A stretch of 64,000 nucleotides of DNA, from NCBI GenBank assembly GCA_009782555.1, contig WRIV01000002.1, positions 1-64,000 on the forward strand. The letters are read 5' to 3'. The position numbers and the translations under genes are program-made. The notes below the pieces were generated by a model. That model had not been told where the DNA came from. It was given only the letters and a program-made list of their open reading frames with translations, and searched no databases. The stretch comes from Treponema sp. Its GTDB lineage: Bacteria > Spirochaetota > Spirochaetia > Treponematales > Breznakiellaceae. Below, piece after piece: positions 8,459 to 15,849 of the stretch (the first letter of the stretch is position 1; every line of letters begins with the position of its first letter).

Positions 8459-9049
8459 ATGAATGAAGAGGGCATAAAAAAGCGCATTCGCTCGCTCCTG
8501 GACGAGATTCAGAATGAGGCGGATCCGGTTCTTTTAAACCGCTGCCGTTCTATATTCAGGAAAGAAGTTTCTTTTTTCCGCCGATCCTACATGGCCGCCT
8601 ATCTTCTGCTCCATGCCGAAGGAATCAATGGAAAAACATCCGGTCCCGGCGTTTCCGGCCGCCGGAAGGACTGGAACAAAGGCCGGGAACCGCGGGGAAG
8701 TTCCCGCGCCGAGACGAGCCGGACCGAATCATCCCAGATTTTTGGTGAGGAAGAATCGGCCCGGCTTTTTGTCAGCATTGGCCGGAACCGCAAGATGTTC
8801 CCCCGGGAAATTCTGGCCCTGATAAACGCAAAAGCCAAGGTTGCCCGGGACGACATAGGCGCCATCCGTATTTTGGATAACTATTCCTTTGTTCAGGTCC
8901 GTAGTTCTGTGGCGGACACGATAATTCAAGCCCTGAACGGCCAGAGTTTCCGGGGCAGAACATTGACGGTAAACTATGCCCGCCGGCGGGAAGGTGAAGA
9001 AGACTTTCCGGAAGAAACACCTGCAAGTATCCCCGGCAGAGAAAACTAA
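8459..9049 (+). CDS. Free-standing DbpA-type RNA-binding domain protein
   Basis: This protein has 196 residues. Residues about 100-175 form a DbpA RNA-binding domain (RRM-like), seen in ARLFVSIGRNRKMFPREILA and in GAIRILDNYSFVQV, with TLTVNYARRR at the end. In DbpA helicases this domain targets the enzyme to 23S rRNA. Here there is no DEAD-box helicase core. Instead a helical N-terminus (about 1-55) and a charged, Gly/Arg/Ser-rich linker (about 55-95) precede it. It might be a ribosome or RNA chaperone accessory, but that is inference. The gene heads a plus-strand pair with the metallo-beta-lactamase gene, which starts immediately after its stop codon. Confidence 0.75.
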   Translation: MNEEGIKKRIRSLLDEIQNEADPVLLNRCRSIFRKEVSFFRRSYMAAYLLLHAEGINGKTSGPGVSGRRKDWNKGREPRGSSRAETSRTESSQIFGEEESARLFVSIGRNRKMFPREILALINAKAKVARDDIGAIRILDNYSFVQVRSSVADTIIQALNGQSFRGRTLTVNYARRREGEEDFPEETPASIPGREN

Positions 9050-9050
9050 A

Positions 9051-9731
9051 ATGATTACCCAGGTATGTGTAGGTGAATTACAGACCAACTGCTGGATCAT
9101 TCCCCTGCTAAAGGCCGAACAGCCTCTTCCTTCCGGAAAGGCCGTTTCACAGGAACCTGAAAATTGCATTGTTGTCGATCCCGGGGGCAATGAAGATCTG
9201 ATCCTCGCTCGGCTGAAAAAACTGCAATTATGCCCCCGGTATATTGTCCTGTCCCATGCCCACTTCGATCACATCGCCGCCCTGCCCCAGATGGCCGCCG
9301 CTTTTCCTCAAGCGGACATTGCCATCCACCAGGCGGAGGCGGTCAAATTAGGGCCGGAATCAGAGGAACTGCACCGCCGGGATCTAAATGCCGCCGGCGG
9401 TTACCCCTTTGCAGACAGCCCCGCCTGGAGACCCCTGCCGAAAGCATCGCTGCTTTTAAAAGAAGGAGATGAACTTGGACCCTTTCAAGTGCTGCACCTT
9501 CCCGGACATAGTCCCGGTTCCATCGGCCTTTATTGGGAAGCTGAAAAAATCCTGGTCAGCGGGGACACCCTTTTTTATGCCGGAGTAGGCAGGACCGATC
9601 TGCCCGGAGGTGATGAACATCTGCTTTTCCAAAGCTTACAGCGCCTGTTTGCAATGGACGGAGACATCAATGTATACCCAGGTCATGGACCGGCCACAAC
9701 CATACGCAGGGAAGCAGCAACCTACCGCTGA
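9051..9731 (+). CDS. MBL-fold metallohydrolase (glyoxalase II-like)
   Basis: This is a metallo-beta-lactamase-fold protein of about 226 residues. The zinc-binding motif SHAHFDHIAALP (about 66-77) gives HxHxDH. HLPGHSPGS supplies the next His, SGDTLFYAGVGRTDLPGG the bridging Asp, and PGHGPATTI the last His. The order and spacing are those of short glyoxalase II-like hydrolases. A true hydroxyacylglutathione hydrolase is not proven, since treponemes are poor in glutathione; a general thioester hydrolase is as likely. The ATG is 1 bp beyond the upstream stop with no Shine-Dalgarno site, so translation probably depends on reinitiation. The longer ORF from 8976 overlaps the previous gene and is rejected. 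Confidence 0.85.
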   Translation: MITQVCVGELQTNCWIIPLLKAEQPLPSGKAVSQEPENCIVVDPGGNEDLILARLKKLQLCPRYIVLSHAHFDHIAALPQMAAAFPQADIAIHQAEAVKLGPESEELHRRDLNAAGGYPFADSPAWRPLPKASLLLKEGDELGPFQVLHLPGHSPGSIGLYWEAEKILVSGDTLFYAGVGRTDLPGGDEHLLFQSLQRLFAMDGDINVYPGHGPATTIRREAATYR

Positions 9732-9750
9732 GTTTCCCATGCAATGGGCA

Positions 9751-9940
9751 ATGTTAATCCCGGCAGATGGGGCTATGCGCAGTGGTGAACCCATGTGGAA
9801 TTCCCCGGCGAAGGAGACTCAGCACATTAAAATTTTCTTGGTATTGTACAAAGAAATTTACTCAGGTGCTGTGGCTCCGAAGGCGGACTCTACACGGGGT
9901 GAACCAGTGCGCATGGCCCCATCTGCCGGACATTAGGATT
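9751..9940. repeat. 190-bp imperfect palindrome, MITE-like element
   Basis: The spacer between two convergent genes is almost entirely one long inverted repeat. The outer arms share a perfect 13-bp block, CGGCAGATGGGGC (9761-9773) against GCCCCATCTGCCG (9916-9928), followed by matching ATGCGCA, TGGT and ACCC blocks. Weaker pairing continues inwards (CTCAGCAC against GTGCTG, AAATTT-CTT against AAG-AAATTT). The ends read AATGTTAAT and ATTAGGATT. The size and structure suggest a non-autonomous mobile element, or a very large RNA hairpin. No coding potential is credible. No second copy was noticed in this window. Confidence 0.65.
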
Positions 9941-9987
9941 ATAATTTATTTGTATGGGAAGCTCAGCGGCAAATTGAGGTTCGCAAC

Positions 9988-11220
9988 TTAAACTGATCCT
10001 GCCACAAAGGAAGCATCGGTATCGGTAAAGGGTTTTCCATAAAGATATTCAAAAAGGAAGCGCATATCTTCCGGCGCCATGTCGAGGAACCGGCAGCCGA
10101 AGTAACCCATGGAATTGTCCTTGTAACGCCGGACTATTTTTGCGGTGGCCCGAATATTCCGCCTGGGGGCGACAAGGCGGACCGCCAGTTCGCTGTCGGG
10201 GAGCAGGGCACTGGACAGCCCCGAATGGGGATAGGCAAAGAGCAGACCTGAAGCGCTGATATCCATGATCTTTCCTTCAAAGGGTTCGTTTTTGATCCGC
10301 CCTGAATTAAAATACCCGTTTATTTTTAGAGAATGGGCCAAAACCTTGGCAAATTGATAGAGAGTATCGATCATATTATAATCAAAGGGAAGTTTTCCTT
10401 CCTGGTTTATCCACACATGGATATACCCGATTACATATTCCTGAAACAAAACCGGCACCCAGGCATCTGAAAAAAAGCCCCCGTCAAATTTCTGTTTAAC
10501 AAAACGGCTAATCGCACTGTCCAGATACTGGGGATCCACCCCGGTACTTTCCAGATAACGGCGGAATATTTCTTCGGTGATAAGCCGTTTTTTCGGGTAT
10601 GGATCGGACTGGGGGAAATTTGCCAGCGTTGAAGGAAGATAAAGGCTCTTCCCCGTTTCCGCCACAATCCGTTCTTCGGTAGTGGCGGGTTTTACTTCCT
10701 TAAAAATCACCATTTTGTAACCCGATGCAAAACCCCGGATCCAGGCAGCCATCTGATCAATCAAACTCTGGAGGTTTCTGGGATCAACCTTATTCATCCA
10801 ATCGCCGATGTCGCCGCTTTCGTATTCCTGGACTTTGGGATAATGCAGGGAAAAACGGTCGCCTTGGAAGGTAAATTGAACTTTTAAATCTTCGGGGGTA
10901 CTAATCCGGGAATAGGAGCGATCCAAATTTTTAAAGAGATATTCCGGGGTCGGAGCGGTAATATGATCATCTTTGACAGCACTTACTTCTATAGAAAAAA
11001 TGATCACCTGGCCCTTGTAGTCAAACATCAGGTCCATTTTTTTCCGGGGTTTAAGACCCGCCACAGGACGGTCGGATTTAAAGTACACTTCGCTTTTTAC
11101 TGGTTTTTCCATGCGAAGAATATATTCGGTCCGGTCGCAGAGGTACATTACCGGAATTTGTTCGTCGTAAAGGGTTTTTAGTAAAAAATCTTTTTCTATG
11201 CGCTTAATCGGCGTCGCCAC
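9988..11220 (-). CDS. PilZ domain-containing protein with large N-terminal region
   Basis: The protein has 410 residues. The C-terminal part (about 295-395) looks like PilZ: KIMDISASGLLFAYPHSG carries the DxSxxG motif, and MGYFGCRFLDM the usual closing strand. The arginine motif is degenerate, with GRIKNE where RxxxR is expected, so c-di-GMP binding is less certain than for the protein at 2743. The first 290 residues resemble spirochaete-specific proteins such as the DUF1577 family, but I cannot confirm this. No signal peptide or membrane helix is seen. It starts with GTG preceded by AGGAAAA and lies 8 bp after the exported protein gene, so both belong to one operon. Confidence 0.65.
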   Translation of the reverse strand: MATPIKRIEKDFLLKTLYDEQIPVMYLCDRTEYILRMEKPVKSEVYFKSDRPVAGLKPRKKMDLMFDYKGQVIIFSIEVSAVKDDHITAPTPEYLFKNLDRSYSRISTPEDLKVQFTFQGDRFSLHYPKVQEYESGDIGDWMNKVDPRNLQSLIDQMAAWIRGFASGYKMVIFKEVKPATTEERIVAETGKSLYLPSTLANFPQSDPYPKKRLITEEIFRRYLESTGVDPQYLDSAISRFVKQKFDGGFFSDAWVPVLFQEYVIGYIHVWINQEGKLPFDYNMIDTLYQFAKVLAHSLKINGYFNSGRIKNEPFEGKIMDISASGLLFAYPHSGLSSALLPDSELAVRLVAPRRNIRATAKIVRRYKDNSMGYFGCRFLDMAPEDMRFLFEYLYGKPFTDTDASFVAGSV

Positions 11221-11228
11221 TGGTTTTC

Positions 11229-11810
11229 CTAAAAGAACCGTTCATAGGGGGCCATATCCGCCCCGCCGGGGCTGAATTTTCCTTCAGCCAGGCTGCGGGG
11301 ATTTTCCAAAAGCACATCATCCACCTGCCATGCCGGATTTTCTTCCCCTCTTTTTGCCGCTGATTCATCCCTCCTCAGGTACAGTTCACCGGTAATGCTT
11401 TTTTCCCTCCCCAGAAAACGGATCAGAAAAGAAACGCTGCCATCCGGCTCGATCTTGCCGCCGCCGACCCGCCAGTTTCTGGTTCCAATGCCGGAAAGGC
11501 TCTCTAAAGCAGAAAGCCGTTTTTGTTCGGGAAAAAACACTTCCTCTGTTTTTCCATTCCCTGCCGCGATGCTTGCCGTAAGGAGCCGCGCCTGCCGGTA
11601 CGATTCTTCCGGCGCATCGCAGCGGCCCAGGCGGCCGATCACATAATCCTGGGGAAAGCGCGGTTCTTCGCCATGCCGAGGCCGGCGCAGTTCCGGGGGA
11701 AGCGAAGAGGTTCCTCCGGTCCATATATTTGGCTCCGTAGTTTGAGCAACAAAGGGGCCGCAAATAAGTGTCAAAATGCCCAGCGAAAGGATTTTTTTGC
11801 TCAAACCCAT
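11229..11810 (-). CDS. Hypothetical exported protein
   Basis: I do not recognise this family. The ATG at 11810 starts a 193-residue protein with a clear signal sequence, MGLSKKILSLGILTLICGPF followed by VAQTT. Signal peptidase I cleavage after FVA is more likely than lipidation because the residue before Cys is Ile. The mature part is about 170 residues, acidic and basic mixed, with no repeats. The longer ORF to 11969 would cross the divergent promoter and is rejected. There is no Shine-Dalgarno site; the -10 box sits 6 nt before the ATG. The downstream PilZ gene follows in the same operon. Confidence 0.55.
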   Translation of the reverse strand: MGLSKKILSLGILTLICGPFVAQTTEPNIWTGGTSSLPPELRRPRHGEEPRFPQDYVIGRLGRCDAPEESYRQARLLTASIAAGNGKTEEVFFPEQKRLSALESLSGIGTRNWRVGGGKIEPDGSVSFLIRFLGREKSITGELYLRRDESAAKRGEENPAWQVDDVLLENPRSLAEGKFSPGGADMAPYERFF

Positions 11811-11816
11811 ATATAT

Positions 11817-11845
11817 ATTGTAACAATCATGCCTTGAAAGGGCAA
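11817..11845 (-). promoter_or_regulatory. Candidate leaderless promoter of the exported-protein/PilZ operon
   Basis: Minus strand: TTGCCC (11840-11845), 17 nt, TACAAT (11817-11822), then 6 nt (ATATAT) to the ATG at 11810. It overlaps the opposite promoter at 11834-11862, so the two could compete. Confidence 0.55.
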
Positions 11846-11862
11846 CAGTATTCGCGTATACT
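11834..11862 (+). promoter_or_regulatory. Promoter of the HD hydrolase/ComFB operon
   Basis: TTGAAA (11834-11839), a 17-nt spacer and TATACT (11857-11862), then 10 nt to the ATG at 11873. The predicted leader is about 3 nt, with no Shine-Dalgarno site. Confidence 0.6.
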
Positions 11863-11872
11863 GTCTTTTTAT

Positions 11873-13144
11873 ATGAAAGAGTCGGTTGTCTCTGCGTTAC
11901 AGCGGGGGTTTTCCGTTCCCATACGGGATCCTCTGTGGGGACATATTTATCTAACTCCGGCACTGGCATCCTTAACCGAATCGATCCCCTTTATGCGGCT
12001 TTGCAGGATATTTCAACTGGGCCCGGCCTATTGTGTTTATCCCGGCGCTACCCATACCAGAGCAAGCCATTCCATCGGCGTTTATCACCTGGCCCGGCGG
12101 CTCCTTATCAGCCTCTGCGAAAAAGGCGCTTCCTGGCTCAGCCCACGGGGAGCTCTTTCCTTTTTATGTGCCGCCCTGCTTCATGATCTGGGACATTTTC
12201 CTTATACTCATTCCCTTAAAGAACTGGCCCTGGAGGATCACGAAACCTTAAGCGCCGGAATCATCCTTTCCGAATCGGTAAAAAACCTTATCAATACAGC
12301 CGGGGGGGATCCGGAATTTACCGCCGCCATTATTGACAAAAAAAATGGCGGGAAGAATCACAATACCGAACTGCATTTTTACCGGCGTATCCTTTCTGGG
12401 GTTCTGGACCCGGACAAGCTGGATTATCTTAACCGGGACGCCCGGTATTGCGGAGTTCCCTACGGAGCCCAGGACGTGGATTTTATTTATTCCCGGCTCT
12501 TCCCTCATCCGGAGCGGGGCGTTGAGATCGATTCCCGGGGCATCCCAAGCGTGGAATCGATCCTTTTTTCCAAATATCTGATGTATCGCACCGTATACTG
12601 GCATCGGCAGGTCCGGGCCGCCACGGCGATGATCAAAAAAGCCTTATTGGCGGGATTGGAACAGCGGATTATCGCCGCCGAAGAACTTTATAATCTGGAT
12701 GATCAGGGGCTTTTTGCCCTTATGACGGCAAAACAAGAATCCTTTCCATCCTTTTCTCTGGCTATGAGAGTACGGGAGGGAAACCTTTATGCCGAATCGG
12801 CTTCTTTTTCCTACAGTGATGATGAAAAACATCTGGAATGTATTGAAAAGCGAAGAGTCCGGGAAGCGGCGCTGGCGGAAGAACTCAGCGGGGCTCTGGG
12901 AAAAACCATAGACGCCGATTCAATCATAATTGACGTGCCTGAACCGGTTTCTTTCGAAACGGATCTTTTTGTCCGGGATGAAAACTGTACCTTTGGAGAA
13001 AGTTCCAGTGCCTTTAAAAAAAGCGCCGTGGAAGCCTTTGTCCGTTCCCTTCGGACGGTAAGAATTTTTACCGCCAGTCCCCTGAATATCCCAAAAGGGA
13101 TTTTACAGAATTGTAAAAATGGGTTACACTTGAAAAAGGAGTAA
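11873..13144 (+). CDS. HD domain phosphohydrolase (dNTPase-like, SAMHD1/COG1078 family)
   Basis: This 423-residue protein opens with the family-typical IRDPLWGHIYLTPALASL. It contains the H...HD...D metal site: HTRASHSIGVYHLARRL and ALLHDLGHFPYTHS (about 95-110), with the later Asp in PDKLDYLNRDARY. Related proteins hydrolyse deoxynucleotide triphosphates or other nucleotides; the substrate cannot be told here. It is cytoplasmic. The start at ATG 11873 matches the family N-terminus, and the longer ORF from 11768 overlaps the divergent gene. The ComFB gene begins 2 bp after its stop, using an AAGGAG site inside the end of this gene, so the two are coupled. Confidence 0.85.
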   Translation: MKESVVSALQRGFSVPIRDPLWGHIYLTPALASLTESIPFMRLCRIFQLGPAYCVYPGATHTRASHSIGVYHLARRLLISLCEKGASWLSPRGALSFLCAALLHDLGHFPYTHSLKELALEDHETLSAGIILSESVKNLINTAGGDPEFTAAIIDKKNGGKNHNTELHFYRRILSGVLDPDKLDYLNRDARYCGVPYGAQDVDFIYSRLFPHPERGVEIDSRGIPSVESILFSKYLMYRTVYWHRQVRAATAMIKKALLAGLEQRIIAAEELYNLDDQGLFALMTAKQESFPSFSLAMRVREGNLYAESASFSYSDDEKHLECIEKRRVREAALAEELSGALGKTIDADSIIIDVPEPVSFETDLFVRDENCTFGESSSAFKKSAVEAFVRSLRTVRIFTASPLNIPKGILQNCKNGLHLKKE

Positions 13145-13146
13145 AC

Positions 13147-13866
13147 ATGGATATTCACAACACCACAGAAGATCTGGTTATAGCAGAAGTAACCGCCATT
13201 TGTGATTCTCTGGAAACAGATAAAAACCAAGGCAGAATATGCACCTGCAGCCAGTGCAGACAGGATGCGGCCTGCTATGTACTGAATCGTATTGAACCTC
13301 ACTATGTAGTTTCTCACCGGGGGATGTCCAGGGTTAACCAGGATACAGGCAGCCAGAGCCGGGTGGACTTGACCGCCCTGGCCTACGAAGGAATCAAGCG
13401 GGTAAGCCACAACCAGCGCCCATATTTTGACCATACAAATTCAAAAACTGATATCCCCATGGATACTCCGGTTTTCAATATACCCACTATCATGGGCCGG
13501 GTCTTTAACGGTCAAAACTTTTCCCCCATGTCGGATATTTCCGTAGAATTGCGGCAGAACGGAAAACTGGCGGCAATGAAAGACAAAAACTGGCAAAATC
13601 CCTATATCCTGATTTCCAGCACCGGCGGAACCTTTACTTTTTTACCCAGGACAATGGCAGCGGAAGCAACCGGGGTCCGCTGTAGTTTTGAATATACCAT
13701 CAAAATTGCCGCCTCTGACTTTGCTGAATTAAACCATGTATTTTCGATACCCGTGATAAGCGAACTTGCCGGCCTTCGTACGCCCCTGTCCAGAACCTTT
13801 AAACTGCCGGACCTTTATCTCTTTTCTGCCGGAGAAGAAAAAGATCAACGTGTCATTACCGAATAA
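13147..13866 (+). CDS. ComFB family protein with C-terminal extension
   Basis: This protein has 239 residues. The first 95 or so match the late-competence protein ComFB. NTTEDLVIAEVTAICD is followed by four clustered cysteines (CTCSQCRQDAACYVLNRIEP) and YEGIKRVSHNQRP. ComFB proteins in cyanobacteria and Bacillus have been linked to cyclic-dinucleotide signalling and competence, which would fit the PilZ and HD-GYP genes nearby, but the role here is unknown. Residues about 100-239 form a strand-rich extension I do not recognise. AAAAGGAG precedes the ATG. It lies between the HD hydrolase and oxidoreductase genes on the same strand. Confidence 0.75.
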   Translation: MDIHNTTEDLVIAEVTAICDSLETDKNQGRICTCSQCRQDAACYVLNRIEPHYVVSHRGMSRVNQDTGSQSRVDLTALAYEGIKRVSHNQRPYFDHTNSKTDIPMDTPVFNIPTIMGRVFNGQNFSPMSDISVELRQNGKLAAMKDKNWQNPYILISSTGGTFTFLPRTMAAEATGVRCSFEYTIKIAASDFAELNHVFSIPVISELAGLRTPLSRTFKLPDLYLFSAGEEKDQRVITE

Positions 13867-13877
13867 GGTTTTCCGAA

Positions 13878-14891
13878 TTGCCGTATAAAGCTGCCATTGT
13901 TGGTTTAGGCCGCATCGGCAGCCTCCTGGAAGAAGACCCCCTAAGGGAAAAACCCTGTACTCATGCGGGATCAATCACAGCAAATCCCGGCCTCATCCTC
14001 TGCGCCGGTACCGACATCGAAGAAGAACGGCGTCGGCTTTTTTCAGAAAGATGGGGCGTGCCGGTTTATAGAGATGCCGAAACCATGCTTGAAAAAGAGC
14101 GGCCCAAAATTCTCCACATCGCCACCCATCCCGATTCGCACTGGCGATATTGTTCCCTGGCCGCCCGGTACGGGGTTTCCGTTGCGGTCTGCGAGAAACC
14201 TCTGGCGGATACCCTGGGGGAAGCCAAGAAGATCGCAGCCCTTCACGAATCGGGAACAATTACCGTTATCACCAACCACGAACGGCGGTATGCTGCCGAT
14301 TATGCTTTGACTCAGAAGATCCTGGCGGATGGCGAACGGCTTGGTCCAATAGCCGGAGTAAGGGGAACCCTCTATGTGGGAAAAACCCGCCGGCTTCTGG
14401 ATGTACTTTGGCATGACGGTACTCATCTCGCCGATGCCGCCATGTTTCTTACCGGAGCAATACTGAAACACCGAAAAACCCTTGGCAGCAGCCTAAAGGA
14501 TTGCAGCGGCACAGCCTATCTTGAGGGATCTCTGGAAAAATCCGCCGTTCCGGCTGCCAGCCCCATCCCCTTCCTTTTGGAATTAGGATCGGGCCGGGAT
14601 CATCTGGTCTTTGAACTGGAATTTTCCTGCGAGCGGGGAAAACTTAAAATAGGCAACGGTATTTTTGAGATTTGGGAAAGCAAGGAAAGCCCCTATGCGG
14701 AAGGATTCAAATCCCTTAAAAAATGTGAAGAAGGATTTGGGGAACCAACAGGATATTTTAGCAATATGGCCGCAGATGCCCTGGCCTGCGCCAAGCATTG
14801 CCATGGAAATGCACACCGGTTTCCCCTTTCCAGTGCCGTTGACGGTCTGAGGGTTATTCAATATCTCCGTTCAATCAGGGCATGGCGTTAG
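13878..14891 (+). CDS. Gfo/Idh/MocA family NAD(P)-dependent oxidoreductase
   Basis: The protein is 337 residues long. An N-terminal Rossmann fold (about 1-120) shows KAAIVGLGRIGSLLEE as the dinucleotide-binding loop and VAVCEKPLADTLGEAKK as the EKP motif carrying the catalytic-site Lys. NHERRYAADY and WHDGTHLADAAMF (about 180) match the substrate domain of this family. Members oxidise or reduce sugars and inositols; the substrate is not evident. It starts at TTG 13878, 11 bp after the ComFB stop, and is convergent with cysK. No transport or sugar genes lie beside it, so it may act on a sugar made elsewhere. Confidence 0.85.
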   Translation: MPYKAAIVGLGRIGSLLEEDPLREKPCTHAGSITANPGLILCAGTDIEEERRRLFSERWGVPVYRDAETMLEKERPKILHIATHPDSHWRYCSLAARYGVSVAVCEKPLADTLGEAKKIAALHESGTITVITNHERRYAADYALTQKILADGERLGPIAGVRGTLYVGKTRRLLDVLWHDGTHLADAAMFLTGAILKHRKTLGSSLKDCSGTAYLEGSLEKSAVPAASPIPFLLELGSGRDHLVFELEFSCERGKLKIGNGIFEIWESKESPYAEGFKSLKKCEEGFGEPTGYFSNMAADALACAKHCHGNAHRFPLSSAVDGLRVIQYLRSIRAWR

Positions 14892-14916
14892 TTATCAGCC
14901 TACCCGCAAAACCAGC

Positions 14917-15840
14917 TTATTCCGGTTCCCACAGCCAGGTTGAAAGATAACGATCACCGGCATCGGGCAGAATCGCCACAATGGTCTTGCCCCTGTTTTC
15001 CGGACGCTTTGCAACGGTCAGCGCCGCTTCAAGGGCGGAACCGGAAGAGATGCCGGCAAAAATTCCCTCTTCCCTGGCAAGGCGCAGCGCCGTAGTTCCG
15101 GCCTTTACTTCATCGGTCTCGTAAATTTCGTCGATAAGTGACGGATCATACACATCTGGCTGAAAGCCCGATCCAATACCCTGAATTTTGTGGGGTCCTC
15201 CCTGACCGCCGCTCAGCACCGGCGACAGGGAAGGTTCCACGGCTATCACCTTTACACAGGGCTTTTTTGACTTGAGAAATCTTCCCGCCCCGGTTAAAGT
15301 TCCCCCGGTTCCCACGCCGCCGACCAGAATATCAATCTGTCCGCCGGTGTCGTTCCAAATTTCAGGCCCGGTAGTTTTTTCGTGTACCGCAGGGTTGGCG
15401 GGGTTGTTGAATTGCTGGGGAATAAATGAGTTAGGCGTAACCGCTGCAAGCTCTTCGGCTCGGTCAATCGCCCCCTGCATTCCTTTTTTCCCTTCGGTCA
15501 GTTCCAGTTCCGCACCCAGTGCCTTCAGGAGTTTCCGGCGTTCAACGCTCATCGTTTCCGGCATGGTAAGGATCAGCCGGTAACTTTTAACCGCCGACAC
15601 AAAGGCCAGCCCTATGCCGGTATTACCGCTGGTTGGTTCGATGATCACCGTCCCCTTTTGCAGTTTGCCTTCTTTCTCCGCTGCTTCGATCATCGCCAGG
15701 GCGATGCGGTCCTTGATGCTGTGCAGGGGGTTAAAACTTTCCAGTTTTACATACACTGCCGCCGGGCCTTCGTTGAGTTTATTGATCTTAACCAGCGGCG
15801 TGTTCCCGATCAGATCGGTGATTTTTTCCACTAACGCCAT
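14917..15840 (-). CDS. cysK: Cysteine synthase A (O-acetylserine sulfhydrylase)
   Basis: This 307-residue protein makes cysteine from O-acetylserine and sulfide using pyridoxal phosphate. LIGNTPLVKINKL is followed by NPLHSIKDRIALAMI, whose Lys is the cofactor-binding residue. EPTSGNTGIGLAFV is the substrate loop, and VGGVGTGGTLTGAGR the phosphate-binding loop. Length and order are those of CysK rather than cystathionine beta-synthase. It is 9 bp downstream of metY and forms an operon with metY and a metal-dependent regulator, which suggests that sulfide assimilation is controlled together with metal status. Confidence 0.93.
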   Translation of the reverse strand: MALVEKITDLIGNTPLVKINKLNEGPAAVYVKLESFNPLHSIKDRIALAMIEAAEKEGKLQKGTVIIEPTSGNTGIGLAFVSAVKSYRLILTMPETMSVERRKLLKALGAELELTEGKKGMQGAIDRAEELAAVTPNSFIPQQFNNPANPAVHEKTTGPEIWNDTGGQIDILVGGVGTGGTLTGAGRFLKSKKPCVKVIAVEPSLSPVLSGGQGGPHKIQGIGSGFQPDVYDPSLIDEIYETDEVKAGTTALRLAREEGIFAGISSGSALEAALTVAKRPENRGKTIVAILPDAGDRYLSTWLWEPE

Positions 15841-15849
15841 TATTCTTCC

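Noticed and set aside
9751-9940. Integron attC site
   Set aside because: The palindrome is far longer than usual attC sites, and I could not place the conserved core-site sequences or see an integrase or cassette array.
9610-9991. Two ORFs across the 9751-9940 palindrome
   Set aside because: They are products of the inverted repeat; no protein family is visible and the MBL gene is in another frame.
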